A DNA stretch of 64,000 bases from Tolypeutes matacus (GCA_026826555.1 JAKSZT010054334.1:35222055-35286054), one strand, 5' to 3'; positions 47,790-61,046 are shown, numbered from the stretch's first letter. Notes: generated by a model not told the origin, from the letters alone. Numbers and translations are program-made.

Positions 47790-48315
47790 CCTTTCCCCCT
47801 TCATCCTTTATAAAGTAGCTCAATTTTAGTTCAGGAATTCACCTGTTTCCATGTGGCCAAGTCTTTTAGGAGAGGTGATCTCATTCATCCCCAGCAGGAG
47901 TTGGATCAAAGCTGGCCTAAGTGATCATGGAGCATCCATTCTCCTTGCCTGGGACTGTTAAGCTATGGACAGCTTACAGAATCCTGGCCAAACAAATATG
48001 AAGACAAGTTTCTAGGAGATCCTTTAAGAATGTTCCTCTTTTACTTGTGTACATTATCCTGTCTGGATGTAATATCTGGAACTTCTGCAGCCATCTTGTG
48101 AACCTAGGAGGAGCAGGTTGAAGTGCTGAGGTTGGATATAACCCGAGCTCCTGATGATATTACTGAGCTGCTATTAATTAACCTAACCCTGAAGCCATCC
48201 TGCTTTGTGAGTCATTTTCATATGAGAGAAAACTTTCCCTAATTGTTGAAGCAAGTTTTATAAGGGTTTTCTGTAATTTGCTGCCAAGAATAACCAACCT
48301 GATATACAAACCAAC
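47790..48315 (+). mobile_element. Ancient interspersed repeat, LTR-like, family uncertain
   Basis: TCTGCAGCCATCTTGTGAAC, CTGAGCTGCTATTAATTAAC and a 3' part with AAACTTTCCCTAATTGTTGA and GGGTTTTCTGTAATTTGCTG resemble a mammal-wide repeat I have seen annotated as LTR-like. I cannot name the family. Limits are approximate. Confidence 0.4.
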
Positions 48316-48483
48316 AAACCAATGGGTAAAGATAAAATCGTTTCTTTTTTAAGTTATGGTCTTGCATTTTCCAAATACAGAGTATTTACTACCATAAGAT
48401 CCAAAAAGTTTTTTTCCTAGAAATAAATGCAGCCTATAGAAAATTTGAAGCAATTTAAGTGAGAAGAATACATAGTGATTAAT

Positions 48484-48690
48484 AAGTTAGAACCTGGCAT
48501 CATACTGTCATTTCAGTTCTTAACTCCAACAGTTACAAATTTTGTGATGTTAGGCAAGTTATTTGATTTTTCTGAGTCTCAGTTTCCTCATATGTAAAAT
48601 AGATAAGTACCTCAGGGCTACTGAGGATTAAATGAGATAATCCATGTAAAGATCTCAGCAAGTACCCAAGACATTGTGAGTTATTATTAA
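48484..48690 (+). mobile_element. MIR SINE
   Basis: Sense MIR: TTGTGATGTTAGGCAAGTTA, TCTGAGTCTCAGTTTCCTCA, TATGTAAAATAGATAAGTAC, GAGGATTAAATGAGATAATC, in consensus order and well preserved for its age. Confidence 0.9.
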
Positions 48691-51600
48691 TATGACTAAT
48701 ATTTTCATTTTCTGAATTAAGATGGTACTCATAAATTTCTCCCTATCTCACAAAATAATCGAGTTCCTACATGGGAAATTTACATGGGGAATAAAATTAC
48801 TTCTAGTTACTGTCCCTCACTTGCTATGCTTAACAACTTCTCAACTAGTATAACTCTGACAAAGAAGTTAGACTGGTTCAACTAAATCACTTTTAAAACA
48901 CATTTTAAAATTGGCTTTTTATTCTAGGTACATTGCTCATTTTTCATCATTCAATTACAAACAGCACAACAAAATTTATATGATGGTGGATTTTAAGAAT
49001 GAGATTTATTTATCAAAAACTTAGTTTTCAATTTATACCAGGTATTGACTGTTGGACATGAGGTCAAGATCCTTATACCTTGTATCCTTTTTTTAATTGA
49101 TTCTTGAAAATAAGGATAGTAATGAAATCAAAGGCCCATGTAAATATTCTAGTGTAATATGCTACTATTTAATATTTGACACTGAGATGTAGTAAATATG
49201 GAAATAAAAGTGCCATTTCCAAGATATTATATCAGTCCCTTTGACTCCGTTTGTAACAAGGTTTTAAAAATGCATTTTCCCAGGCTTCTTATTCACTTAT
49301 TTTCTTAGATTTTTTTTTTTTTTTTTTTAAGCCCAATGATTCCCTCTGATAGCCTTCTCTCGTTTTATTGTCAATAACGACTCTTTGGGGAGCAATGCTA
49401 TGGGGAATGAGATTGATCACCCATCACTGTGGCTGATGTGCTGTTTAACCAAGCTGGTGAACCATATACTGTCATCATAGAGGGTATCAAACCAACACTG
49501 TGCCATGCTGCCTACACTCCGTGCACCTCACAATAATGATTATTCTCTTCATTTATTACACAGCCCAAAGAACTGCTAAGTAGATTGCAGGACAAAAATA
49601 TTTTATGTGATTCTGGATAATCTATGTAAATAATGAAGTTGAATAATAGCATCTTGAGCATGTGGCTTTCTGATTTAGTCCTTACATGTTAAAGGGATTC
49701 TGGTGTTTTACTTACATTGGAAAAAGAAGACTGTTTCAGTTTTGTGCTTAACTACAAGACGACATTTAAAAGAGATTCATAATTTCCAGTGGCTGGGTCT
49801 CATCTCCCACATCATTTTCCAAACTATGGCATTTTTTTCAGCTATCTGGTTCACCTCCTTTAAAAATTCATCTTCTTTGACTTGTTGTGTTCATTTAGGA
49901 TTTTGGTAAACTATTTAGAGAGGAGAAATACTAAATTATTACTTTTATTGGTCAGTTGATTTATATATTAACATTTTGCTCCTCAGTGAGACTGTCAGAT
50001 CTTCAGGGGGAACATCCATGATTTCTGTTTATTTCATCTTTTGTAAGGTTCATACCTCATGCAATGATTACATTGTGATTATATGCTGGTAGAATTTTGC
50101 TATATGTCTTACCATGTAAGTGTAGGGGAGTGAACTAAATTTTTTCAAATACTTTATTTTGGAGTATATGTTTTTTTATGATGAAGGCTATCTGCAACAC
50201 AAAAATCAAAATCAATTGTTCCTATTACAAACAACTTGCTATTTATCCTGTTTTCTACATATATATATGGAGTATTATTTTAAAAACACCTCTCTAAATA
50301 GATAAGATTAGTAAAACAGTAAAGTTGACCTTTCACATATTAGAAAAATTGTATTGTACCAAAAACAAATACATTATTTATATTCAATGATGCCTTTAGC
50401 ATTTTTGAGACTACTGAGAACATTCTCAATTACGTGTGATGAAATAATTATTTTAAGTTAATGTGAAATAAACATGGAAGAAAATTTTGTGAACCTTATA
50501 TTAGAAAAACTAAATAAGGGACATTTTTATAATCTTGAAAATTAAAAATGCAACCTTCATTTGAAAATAAACTTACAATATAATTTTACAGCAATATACA
50601 CTAATTCTTAAGGTAATATCTCTTACATTTAATTGAACAAAAAGACTTTTCTTTTTTCCGTACTTTTCTATCAAAGCTGTTCACTCTCCTTTATAAGGCC
50701 TCTTATTTTATCATTTTCATATTTGTAGCCTGTTTAAGGAGAGTGCATAGAGCATAACAGGTAATATATAAATTTTAAAGGAAAATGGATTGAATTTGAA
50801 AATGCTGCATGCACTAATTGTATTTGCACCCAAATTTTAGAATATTTAGTATAAAATATAAGCATATTTCACAAAAATTTTGCTTGTCCCTTTTCACGTT
50901 AAATTTGCAGAGTAGTTTGTGGATAAAAATATGAAGAAAATGTAATGGAATAGAGAGAAGGCAACTAATTTGTGTTTCTTTCCTGATAAGTGTGTTTAGA
51001 CATTCATGATGGTAGTTAGTGCTTTTGAAGTCACTACAGGCAGAGTTCCACTAAACATTTTAGATAGACTTTTACCTTTATATGTGCATTATGTGAGGCA
51101 GCTTAATGAAGAAGGAAGGAATATAAGAAAGAATAATATGCACTTTAATAAATCATATATCCTTGTGCTATTTAAATGTTTCTTCAAGGTTGATTGAAAC
51201 TTTAACCTCAGTCTCAATAAAAAAGAAAAGCTTCAAATTTGCCAGACCTTGAATTTTTACAACACTATGTTGAATTATGCAGTGATCAGTCAATTATTCA
51301 TCTCCCTCAGCCTGAGATAGCTGTGCTTTGAAAAGCATGCAAAAATGGGGCTACAAAATGTGATGCTGTGTCAACACATTTCACTCAGGATTGCTTACAA
51401 GACAAATTTTTGTTTCAACATTGATTCTAGTTTTTTTGATGTTTGCTTCTAATAAGGTACCTGTTACAAATCAATTTCAGTTTGCATGCTTTAGTTTCTG
51501 ATTCAGGATGATACACTGCCAAAATGACATTACTGCTTTTTCCATAGATTTCTACACCCATTTGAGAAATAGAGATCTTCCATATTCCAAGACAATCTTA

Positions 51601-51837
51601 ACACAGGACTACAAAACAAACCTACTTTCCTGCTAATGGAACAAGAAAGAATGGATGAACTAGTTTTAAACACCAGAATGGATTTATCTGATAGTTGGAA
51701 TTCTTAAAATAATATTCCATCAATGAAATGCATAGAAAGAAGAATGCAGTAAGTGTGCTAGCCACTAACAAATCAGGTGACAGTGGATGGATTCTGTTTG
51801 GGAAGCAAAGAAGGAGAGAAAAATTATAGCAGTCATT
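48691..51837. other. Unrecognised AT-rich DNA
   Basis: No gene recognised. A T-run of about 18 at 49,311-49,329 could be the antisense tail of a retroposed sequence, but the following 200 bp match nothing I know. Confidence 0.5.
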
Positions 51838-52000
51838 AAGGGCTCTGGCTCTGGAATTTGAATCCTGGGTTTGAATTATGATCCTGTCATTTATCAGCTT
51901 TTTAACGTAGGGCAGGTAGATTTACCTCTCTGAGTCTCAGATTCCTCATTTTTATAAGGGGTGTGTGTGGGGGTGGAACACCTATATTAATAGGATAAAG
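51838..52000 (+). mobile_element. MIR SINE
   Basis: Sense MIR: GGGCTCTGGCTCTGGAATTT, GAATCCTGGGTTTGAATTAT, CTCTCTGAGTCTCAGATTCC, TCATTTTTATAAGG. A G/T-rich expansion GGGGTGTGTGTGGGGGTGG follows at 51,958-51,976. Confidence 0.85.
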
Positions 52001-53437
52001 ATTGTATAACATAATGTATACTGAGCATTTAAAATTCGTATTTGGTCCAAACACTTTGAGGTGGGCACACACACACAAAATTGTAATTTTTGTTAACTGA
52101 TGGTCTGAGTTAAGAAAGGAGATTTGCAGAGCTAATAGGAGTCCAGGACACACTCTTTCTAAAACTAGTACTCTATACTGATCAGCTACAGATTCCTAAG
52201 CACACAGTATTCTTTCCAAACTCCATTCCAATATTTACATTTTAATGGGAGGTATTTGGACCTAGATATAATTTATTAGTTACTTGGTTTAATTACCCAT
52301 AATATCAACTCTGTTGGTATCTCAGTTCTCATTCAATGCTGTTAACCTGTGCTGTGTTTCTAGGATCTTTCCAACACAACTAAAACATTGGGAAATCCAA
52401 CATGAATTATGAAATTAAAATTTCAGTTGATTTCCTGTTTGAAGTGAATATATCTAAACAGTTGAAACTTGACAATGAATTTGTACCGCATATTCCAGGA
52501 AATCTAGCTTAATAGAATTGAAAGTATGTTACCCATTCAGTTCAGACACAATGTGTGCATATAGGTTTAGTTTTACCATTAAAGAAATTGATCAATTTGA
52601 TATTTTTTTTTTACAGAAATCTTACACTTAATGAGATTTTTTTTAATTTAAAGAAAATGCTAAAGGGGTATACATTTTTAAAATGTTTATTCATGACTGA
52701 AGAATAACATACATAAAATATATTTCATAATTAGTAAAGGAAAGGAAAGTTGATATCTTCATATTGAATCATTACTTTAATAAACCAAAATTACCGCTGT
52801 GTTTCTAAAGCTAATCCCATTAAATTAATATTATCGCAAACCAATTTTACCACATGCATGAGATATTAAATATTCTAGATATATGGTCATTCTGTGTTAA
52901 ATGTTTTAAAAATAAAATAAAATAAACCAACTCTAGCACCAAAGTGTATAAGACCAAATGCACACTCTAACCCATATAGAAAGGGCATTTGGTGAAAAAA
53001 CAATGAACTCAAGTGAAGCTATTTTACTATATAGAATATAATCTTATATGCATTATCACTTTCAAAGGTGTAATTCTCTCTTGTTAGAAATACTGAGTGA
53101 AAATCAGTGGAGCATGAGTTAATGAATCTAGGGTCAAATGAATCTGGGCTTATGCTCCATTAATCTCAAAAAACTGCTCATGTCATTTATTTAAATAACA
53201 CCTCTGAACATTTAAAACTAGAAAACCTTAATGACCATGGGCCTCCTGCATACTCCCATGTTTACCTAGATTTTCACAATTCGAAAAAATAGGCATTGTA
53301 AATTTTTACATATTTCTAAGGGACTTCTCCTGCAGTGTTTGATGTCAGAAAAGGATAAATGAGTTGGGTCATTTTGCATTATCCAGAACTCTATCAGGGG
53401 AAAAATATGTTGAAGAAGCATAATTCCATATGGTGAC
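52001..53437. other. Unrecognised AT-rich DNA
   Basis: No gene or identifiable repeat. ACACACACACA at 52,067-52,077 is a short CA tract. Confidence 0.5.
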
Positions 53438-53605
53438 CAAATACACAGGTTTGGGAGTGAGAAGACTTGGATTCACATCCAGGATTTTCAACTTCCCACC
53501 TATATGTGACCTTGGCCAAACATTAAATCTAAATAGATTTCAGTTTCCTAATCCCCAAAATGGTGATGCTCATACTTAAATGAATGGGTTATCTTAGGAT
53601 GAAAT
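53438..53605 (+). mobile_element. MIR SINE
   Basis: Sense MIR: AGACTTGGATTCACATCCAG, TGTGACCTTGGCCAAACATT, TCAGTTTCCTAATCCCCAAA, ATGGTGATGCTCATAC. Confidence 0.8.
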
Positions 53606-53869
53606 GTGTTATAGTTTATAAAATACTTCTTAGAGTCCTCCACAACTGATATACACTTAAACATGGTAATTACTGACTTGTCATGATGACCTGAAAATAG
53701 AGAAGTGAGCCTTTTTCAGAAACCTTTAACTGTTAAACAAACCAAATTTGTTTTTAGCATGTAACCATTTCTATTTTCCCTATATATGATTTAAATTAAC
53801 ACATTCTCTCTATTACTTTTTACTTTTATTCTTTCTTTAAAAACCTTTCTATTCATCCATCTATCTATC

Positions 53870-54265
53870 TATCTCTTAAATCTAATCCTTTCCTATGGGT
53901 GTGGACCCATTGTAAGCAGAGCCTTTTGATGAGGTCACTTCAGCTAGGGTGTGACAGAATTCATTAAGGATGGATCTCCACCCTCTTACTGGAGTCTTTT
54001 ATAAGTTGGATGAATACAGAGAAAGAGACAGACAGAGAGACGGGGGGGGGGGGGGAGAGAGAGAGAGAGGGAGAGAGAGGGAGAGAGTCATGGAAGAAAG
54101 AAGCTGAAATCAACAAAACCCAGAAAATAAGGGAGAGACCAGCATTGCTGCCATGTGCCTTGCCATGTGGCAGAGGAGCCAAGAATCTCTGGGAGCCAGT
54201 CTTCTGGAAGAAAACATTGCATGATGATGCCTTGATTTGGACATTTTCACATTTGAACTAAAACA
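53870..54265 (+). mobile_element. MaLR-type LTR with internal G/GA tract
   Basis: Same family as 3,887-4,305: GTGTGGACCCATTGTAAGCA, TTTTGATGAGGTCACTTCAG, AAGGATGGATCTCCACCC, GCCATGTGCCTTGCCATGTG. The 3' end after TTGATTTGGACATTTTC is missing or decayed. A run of 14 Gs followed by (AG)n lies inside at 54,042-54,090. The frame at 54,010-54,261 is a reading of this repeat. Confidence 0.7.
54042..54090. repeat. G14 plus (AG)n low-complexity tract
   Basis: Fourteen uninterrupted Gs at 54,042-54,055 followed by GAGAGA repeats with occasional GG. Its length may vary between individuals or be misread by sequencing. Confidence 0.9.
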
Positions 54266-55799
54266 GGAGCTATATTTTGTATTCATCTGTGGAGATGTCC
54301 AAAAAGTACAACTAACTAGTTTCCATGGTAGACTTGAGTCAGAATTTCCAGAGGTGGGATATAGGAACTATTATTTAAAAGTTTGAAAAAGGTATTTCTG
54401 CAGTAATACCATGAAAAGGCCCATAGCAGTTGAAAATTTCTGCTTATTTTAAGTAGATCTGCTGAAATGTGAGGTCAACAAATAATCTGGGACAAAGATT
54501 AAAAAGTATACAATTCATTATGGGGGATAGTTTTATTTCTGCATTTATTTATTAATGGTCCATCTTTTCCCTAAAAATGAATCAATCCACTTAAAAAAAG
54601 AAATGTACTCTGACATGATAGAGATTTTTGAAGTAAGCGAGGATTTAGAGGGAGTTACAAATAGTGTAAGAAATGATGAAGTGGGGATGAAGAGTAGTAT
54701 AAAATATTCACTGTATTTGCTAAATAAGGGTCACAAATTTGACTCTAAGCTTTGACCAGCCAAAGCAAAGAAAGGAAAATGAGCATTTACACTATTTACA
54801 TTTCTCATAAGGTAAAATAAGTCAAAAGATATATATATATATATATTCCTAATAGAGAGATCAGAAATACACTTCTAGAGTCTGTAATTAGTCTGTATGC
54901 AGATGATACTTTGTCCACATAATTTGGCAGATTTTGACTTGTATATTTTGTAAGCCAGAAAAACACAATGCTTCTAGAAAAATAGGAAGTTTTGTATCCT
55001 TATATATAGTACAAAGCCCTGAATAATCAAGACTCTTTGCCCACAAATCAGTCAGAAATTTCTCAACTTTAGCATTATACATATAATCATATAATACCAA
55101 GGAGAAAACTTCTGGACATGCTTCTGTAAATTCTAAATCTAATCTTAAATACCCCAAAATATCTAGATTTATTTTTTTCTAAGAAAGCATTTTAGTCTCA
55201 GAATGAAATATAACCTTTCCTTTAATCATACCAGATGCAATAGCATGGTTGCTAAAAAGGATTTTTCTACTGAAGCTAGAACAAGTGATGAGGCCATTAT
55301 AATTTAGGGTGTTTCCATCCCTTTGTAAGTGGTAATTCCACATGAGATGACTGTATAGATACAGTATGCCATGATGTAGTACACAATAACAGAGTATAAT
55401 ATAGCATTGTATGACTGTGGACCTTAGAATGACAGTCCTGGGCCAAATGACTTAGGATGATCAATTTGATTTACACAGAAGGGCTGATGCAAACCAAGGC
55501 ACATGAACATCATGAAATCCATTTAGCCCTACATGTAGTGATGGAGGCCTAGAAAATAGTCATTTTCTTTCTATCTTTTCTGGCTGTTCAATTTTGGTTG
55601 AGTGCCATATAATGTATTGAAATAAACTGTCAACATACCCTGCTGTATCTCACTGGCAAAAAGCTCTGCTGCTTTTTGGATGGTTGACAAAGTGTCGATG
55701 GCATCAACACAGAACCTTTCTAAGTATAAAATTAGATGTATATAATGCTATAGTAAAATGCTGCTTTGCTGATAGCAATACTATAGATACATACTTTTA
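54266..55799. other. Unrecognised AT-rich DNA
   Basis: No gene recognised. An (AT)n run lies at 54,829-54,846. The antisense 89-residue frame at 54,888-55,157 shows no motif. Confidence 0.5.
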
Positions 55800-56870
55800 C
55801 ATCTATGATTTCATTTAAATTCAATTCAACACATATTTATTGGTGGTTTATGCCGAAGTGCTGTGCTGAGTGCTGGAGATACAAGAATGAATAATACATG
55901 GTCCCTGCACTTGAGAAAATAACAATATAGTGGGTAATACAGGTATAGAAACAAATAAATTACAATAAAATATGATAAATACCTTTAAGATGATAAGTAA
56001 ATGTGCTGTGGGAGCTCAGAGAAGAGAACAGTTAACTTCTGCTAGGAAAGTTACTGAAGAGGTGACATTTGAACAGGGGCATTGAGAAGCAAGGGTTTTT
56101 CCCTATTCTAAACAGTAGGGAAAGCATTTGTATAAGTTCTGAAACATGTAAAACTTTGGAATGCCATGGCATGTTGCAAAATTCAGTAAAGAGGAAGCAA
56201 GGAAACTTAGAATAGGAAAAGAACATGGACGAAGAGAAAAATGATAGGGAAGGTGAAGTTGTGGTGTTAGGGATGGACAATTAAATATATACTGTGTATG
56301 ATTTTCTATGCCATGCTAAGGAAGGTGGATTTTATCCTGTAACCACTGAAGACCTGAGGGTGCTTTAAAAGTAGAGAAATAACAGAATGATTTTTTTTTT
56401 CAAGATAAGCATGGTGTTGAATGGATTAGAGAAAAGCTGTGGAGGAGACTGCTGCAACAATTTGAGAGAAAGATGAGTTCAGGCCTGGATTAAGACAACG
56501 GTAGTAGAGATAAGAGTAGAAGTCAACTGGAGAGATATTTCAAAAGTAAAATGTAAAAAGATTTGACGAGCAATTAAATTTGTGTCACTGAGAGACAGAG
56601 GGTAAGATTCAAGTGAGAATCAAGGCTTCCATCTTGGAAGAATATAAAAATAAATGGTGGCCTTCTTGGTTAAGAGGGAAGACATGAGGGAGAGTATGTT
56701 TAGAAAATATTAAATTGAATTCAGTTTTGCACACATTCAATTTAAGGCACTTGCAAGATATGAATGCATAGATGGGGATTAAGCAGTTGAATAGCCTGGT
56801 TCTCAGGTGGGGAAGTGGGCCTGGGACACAGACTTGGGATTCTTCCTCATGAGGAATGTAGTTCAGGTCA
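55800..56870 (-). mobile_element. L2 LINE, 3' and central part
   Basis: Antisense L2 from its 3' terminus: AACACATATTTATTGGTGGT, GTGCTGTGCTGAGTGCTGGA, CATGGTCCCTGCACTTGAGA, TGAAGAGGTGACATTTGAAC, AAGGTGGATTTTATCCTGTA, and ATTGAATTCAGTTTTGCACA. This is the same region as 12,735-14,042. No open frame. Confidence 0.75.
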
Positions 56871-58106
56871 TAGGCACAGATGAAATCCTGTGTTAGGCAT
56901 ACCTTACATGCCTCTTCCTACCCTCTTATTCTCATCTTTCTCTTCTGTCTCTGGGATCCTTGGCCGCTATTCCAGCCAGGCCACCTCTACAGTAATCAGT
57001 GCTCCATGGGCTCCGGCAATCTTTAGGCAGACACTGCACCTCATGCTCATGCCTTGTACCTTTTCTCTCTTGTCTTAAAACATCCCGTTTGTCACTGTGG
57101 TGTGAGACACAAGAGGGATCTTTTTGGCACCCTTGCATGCACAAATTGGAAGTGCAAGGAGCTTAATGCAATATGTAATGAAACTGTGAGTCAAGAGCCA
57201 GAAGATAAATTATTTTGCCTTCCTCCTAAAAATGGGCTTCTGTTAGTTCATACAGACTCACAGAAGATGGCAATTCAATACATTTGATAAAAACCAGGGG
57301 CCAGCTTGTTTACAAATGCCTCATCCTTTCTTGTTTATATCAATTCTCTTTTCCCTCATTCTTGCCTCACTGGGATTCTACTTAATATAATAGTAGCGTT
57401 TAAGACTTTATTTAAGGCAGCACTCTCTGGAGAACTCAGACTCTATCAGACCAGGAAAACCATATCAGTCTGGGTCCTAATGGGAGAGAGAAACCATTCA
57501 GTACTTTGAACAAGGAAAGTTTAATATAACGAATTATTAAATAAAGCAAACAAGGTATTGGAGTACTGATGGATTGATGAATAAAAAGTAACCCCTCTAC
57601 ATAATACAGAAATAATGGATATAAAGAAGACTGAGATTGAGCACCCAAGGGAGAGGTCTCCCCTGGCCTGAGGTCAAGACTCTATTAGAGAGGACATGGC
57701 TCTAGATCACTGCATGACAGAGAAGTATCTGTAGTGCCACATTGGCAGAACTTGCTGGAAATCCGCCTTCTGGAAAGTGCCAGAAATCTGACCTCTAGTG
57801 TGTTGAGGAAAGCTGTGCAAAGGAGATGTCTCACAAAAGGCACCATACTACAAAACCACACAAGGAGGCTGCTGCGGGAAGCTTCCGGCTAGTGGGTGCT
57901 GCTGTCAACTGTGTACGACATGAGCTGGACTCTGAAGAAGAGGTCCATGGTGTGGAAGCATGGGGCTGCAACCACTGAAGAGCATGGAGAATCCACATGT
58001 GCTGCAGGAGCTGTTGCCACAAACAAAAACAAAAAAGGCCAAGTTGCCGGAGTGAGGCTCTAGTAAAGTTTCATACATTGCCAAAGTAGACACTGGAGAA
58101 GCCACA
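56871..58106. other. Unrecognised DNA, possibly including an old repeat
   Basis: No gene recognised. 57,440-57,700 (GTCTGGGTCCTAATGGGAGA, GAACAAGGAAAGTTTAATAT) has the feel of an ancient dispersed repeat, but I cannot name it. Confidence 0.4.
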
Positions 58107-58604
58107 ATTTAGTCTGCTAGACTGACAAAAGCAATATAACAGAAATGGGTTGGCTTTTACAATGGGGATTTATTAACTTAAAAGCTTACTGTTCTAAGGC
58201 TGTCAAAATGTCCAAATCAAGGCATCACCAGGTGATGCTTTCTCCTCAAAGACCAACTGCTGGTGATCCTTGGCTCCCCTGTCACATGGCAAGGCACATG
58301 GCGGCATCTGCTGGTCTTTTCCAAGTTGCATTGCTTTCAGCTTCTTAGTTCTGTGGCATTCTCTCTCAGCTTTTGCAGTTTTATCTCTATCTTTCTCTCC
58401 TTATTCATCCCGTTTATAAAGGACTTCAACATAAGGATTAAGACCCACCCTGGGTCATTTCTTAATTGAAATATCCTAATCAAAGGGCCCTTAATTGAAG
58501 TAACCCAATCAAAAGCTCCCATTTACAATAGGTTCACACCCACAGGGATGGACCAGCTTTAATAATATGACTTTCTGCACTACATACAGTCTCAAACTAC
58601 CACA
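58107..58604 (-). mobile_element. MaLR-type LTR
   Basis: Reverse complement of the xenarthran LTR family: AGAAATGGGTTGGCTTTTAC, GGGGATTTATTAACTTAAAA, CACATGGCAAGGCACATGGC and, at the right, GTCTCAAACTACCACA, giving a TGTGGTAGTTTGAGAC start on the minus strand. About 500 bp. It lies between two L2 parts. Confidence 0.75.
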
Positions 58605-58929
58605 CTGCTTATGAGCAATAGGGCCTGGGAGCAATACTCTTCCTTCTGAAATATCACTCCAGCACCTCTATGGACAAAGCTTAACATCATACCAGGTAGC
58701 AAAGGAAAAATATTTGAAGGGTCTAAATCCATTTTCAGGCAAGTAGGGCAAATTTGAAACCAAACATCAATAAATCAATGTCTGCCACACAAACTTAGAC
58801 AACCACCTCGGAAGAATATTACAAGTGAGAATATAAAATAATAAATAATGATACCAGATGGGAACATGATATTTTAAAAATGGGTTGAATAAGGATGAGC
58901 CAGTGTGAAAGAGAAATGGAAAGATCAGA

Positions 58930-59240
58930 GAACTGCAAAGAAATGGAAGAGAGACCATATGCATATGTTTGAGTAATAGGATGTAGTTAACAGTTTCATT
59001 TGCCTCGTAGAGGTGAAGAAGGATGAGGAATGGACACTGGATTTTGAATTTATAAATGGGTAGGACATCAATGATCTCAGTAAGTGATGTTTCAGTACAT
59101 GGCTTAAGAAAGAAGCCATATAATAAGATGAAATGAGGAGCGATTGAAGATTGAGGAAGCAGAGATATTTGAGGGATTTTGATACAAAAAATGTGGCAGT
59201 ATGAATGATAGATGGTAGAAAGTATTTTTGTTATTATTTT
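58930..59240 (-). mobile_element. L2 LINE, upstream part
   Basis: ATTTGCCTCGTAGAGGTGAA, AGGATGAGGAATGGACACTG and GACATCAATGATCTCAGTAA fit the antisense L2 segment that lies upstream of the part at 55,800-56,870. It is probably the same element, separated by later insertions. Strongly diverged. Confidence 0.5.
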
Positions 59241-59454
59241 ATTGCCATTTATTAAATAAAAAACCTTGACATGTTTGTAGGTGGAGAAGAAAGACAGAAA
59301 GGTATCAAAGTTGGAGGAGTTATAATCTCATGCAAAGGCAGAAGCAAAAGACTTGGGGAAAAAAAAAAGGACCCTCTTTTCCTCTGAGAAAATGATGAAA
59401 GGGTAATAATGGGTGCATTACATTATAAGGGAGAAAGGCTATTTTAAAAAGCCT

Positions 59455-59628
59455 ATGACTTGTTAGAATACCTGGGTTTGACTCCCACTTTTTTCCCCAA
59501 TAATGGGCTGTTGACTCTAGAAAAGCCACCCTTTTACTATATTTCAATTTTCTACATGTTAACTTTGTGATATGGAATTGATGCTATCTAAGGTCTCCTT
59601 GAGCACTAACATTCCATGACACTGTTAG
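59455..59628 (+). mobile_element. MIR SINE
   Basis: Sense MIR pieces: GAATACCTGGGTTTGACTCC, TTGACTCTAGAAAAGCCACC, TTTCAATTTTCTACATGTTA and ATTGATGCTATCTAAGGTCT. Confidence 0.65.
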
Positions 59629-59631
59629 GCT

Positions 59632-59745
59632 CACCGTTTTATGGTTAGAAAATATGGAATGGGAAGTCTGTAACATGTCCAACTTGATCCAGCAAATTAG
59701 TGGTAAATTTGAGACATGTATGTAGATCTAGAGCATGGAGACAAA
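59632..59745 (-). mobile_element. MIR-like fragment
   Basis: TTTTATGGTTAGAAAATATG, GGAAGTCTGTAACATGTCCA and AGCAAATTAGTGGTAAATTT follow the antisense MIR order, but identity is weak. Confidence 0.45.
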
Positions 59746-60001
59746 GGCAAAGTACACAAAATGTTTTGAACAAAATTAATTTTATATGAACCACCCAAAT
59801 AAGCCAACTCACAAAATGGTGGAATAGTGTATCAAATATGTCTGTAATTGAGAAATGTAACATAAGTGGAATACAGTCCAGCCTATGAAAGTCCTCTCAG
59901 CGACACACTTATTATCAAAATAATAATATTGGTAGCTTTATAGGCACTTAGTGAATTTTCCCTCTCAGCCTCTTCATATATCAGACAAAGATACTCTAAT
60001 T

Positions 60002-60182
60002 CAGTGCTCTTAAAACTTTATTGGGAAAAAAAAAAAAACTTTATTGGGCAAACATTTTTCCTTAAAGATCTAATTAAAATGTCGATTTTGAACTAGTCCT
60101 CCTGGGAACTGGGGTGGGGCCTAAAATTCTTGCAGGTCTAAACAAGCTCCAGGTGATGCAAACCACACTTTGAGAAGCAAAG
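60002..60182 (+). mobile_element. MER5-type hAT transposon
   Basis: CAGTGCTCTTAAAACTTTAT at the left, GGAACTGGGGTGGGGCCTAA in the middle, and CCAGGTGATGCAAACCACAC then TTTGAGAAGC at the right match MER5A order. Around 60,011-60,049 an ACTTTATTGGG motif is repeated on either side of an A13 run, so the 5' part is partly duplicated. Confidence 0.8.
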
Positions 60183-60375
60183 CTATAAGACATAACAATT
60201 GGGCTGAACTAAAGAACAATAGGGCCAATATGTAGTATATGAGAGGACAACTCCAAAGCAAGACAAACAATATTGAAAAAAGCCCCAAGACCTACTATTC
60301 TCACAGGCTCTATGGTCGCTTTTTATGCACAGTTTTTATTTCATCTTCAGTTCTCAAATTCTTTCAAATAGTCCC

Positions 60376-61046
60376 TGTTTGAGTTTGCCAATGTGCTGCC
60401 AATGCAAAGTACCAGAAATGGGTTGGCTTTTATAAAGGGGATTTATTTGGGGTAAAATTTTACAGTTCCAAGACTGTGAAAAGTCCTAATGAGGTGCCAC
60501 TAGAGATGCTTTCTCACCAAAGTCAGCTGCCTTGTGTTGGAGCAAGATGGCTGCCCATCTCTGCTGAGGTTTGAGCTTGGCTGAGGGCCACCAGGTATAG
60601 GGCTTTTCTCTCTCTGGGCATCCTATATCAGTCTCTGCTGTTCTGATTTCTTTCTGACTTCACCTGTGAGCTATTAGACATGGGCTTTTCACCCCTTGAG
60701 CTGCTCTGTGGGCCCAGCTTCTTGGGACTTCATGCTTAAGAGATTCTCTAGTCTTCTCTCTTACATGGCAGGATTAAACATGGTGGCTTCCTTCTCCTGT
60801 GTCTGTCTGTCTGTCTCTATGTCTCTGGGTTTATATCATACCCAACAAGGGAACAGAGACTCAACCTGAGTCACATCTTACTGATATAGTCCAATCAAAA
60901 TCCCTACAGTGATCTTTTGAAGTAATCTAATCAAAGCTCCCTCAACAGAATTTAATGCAATCAAGAGTATCAGGCCAACAGGGATAGATTAGTTTAAAAA
61001 TATATCTTTCTCTTTTTGGGATTCATAAAATAATCTCAAACTGCCA
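60376..61046 (-). mobile_element. MaLR-type LTR, uninterrupted copy
   Basis: TGTTTGAGTTTGCCAATGTG at the left and TCATAAAATAATCTCAAACT then GCCA at the right. Full-length sister of the split LTR at 32,392-33,749. Across the position of that insertion it reads AAGCTCCCTCAACAG without a break, so it serves as the empty-site reference. (CTGT)n sits near 60,803-60,816. 671 bp. Confidence 0.85.

Noticed and set aside
54042..54090. G14 run as a possible G-quadruplex regulatory element
   Set aside because: It is a simple-repeat expansion inside a degraded LTR, with nothing nearby to regulate. Low complexity explains it.
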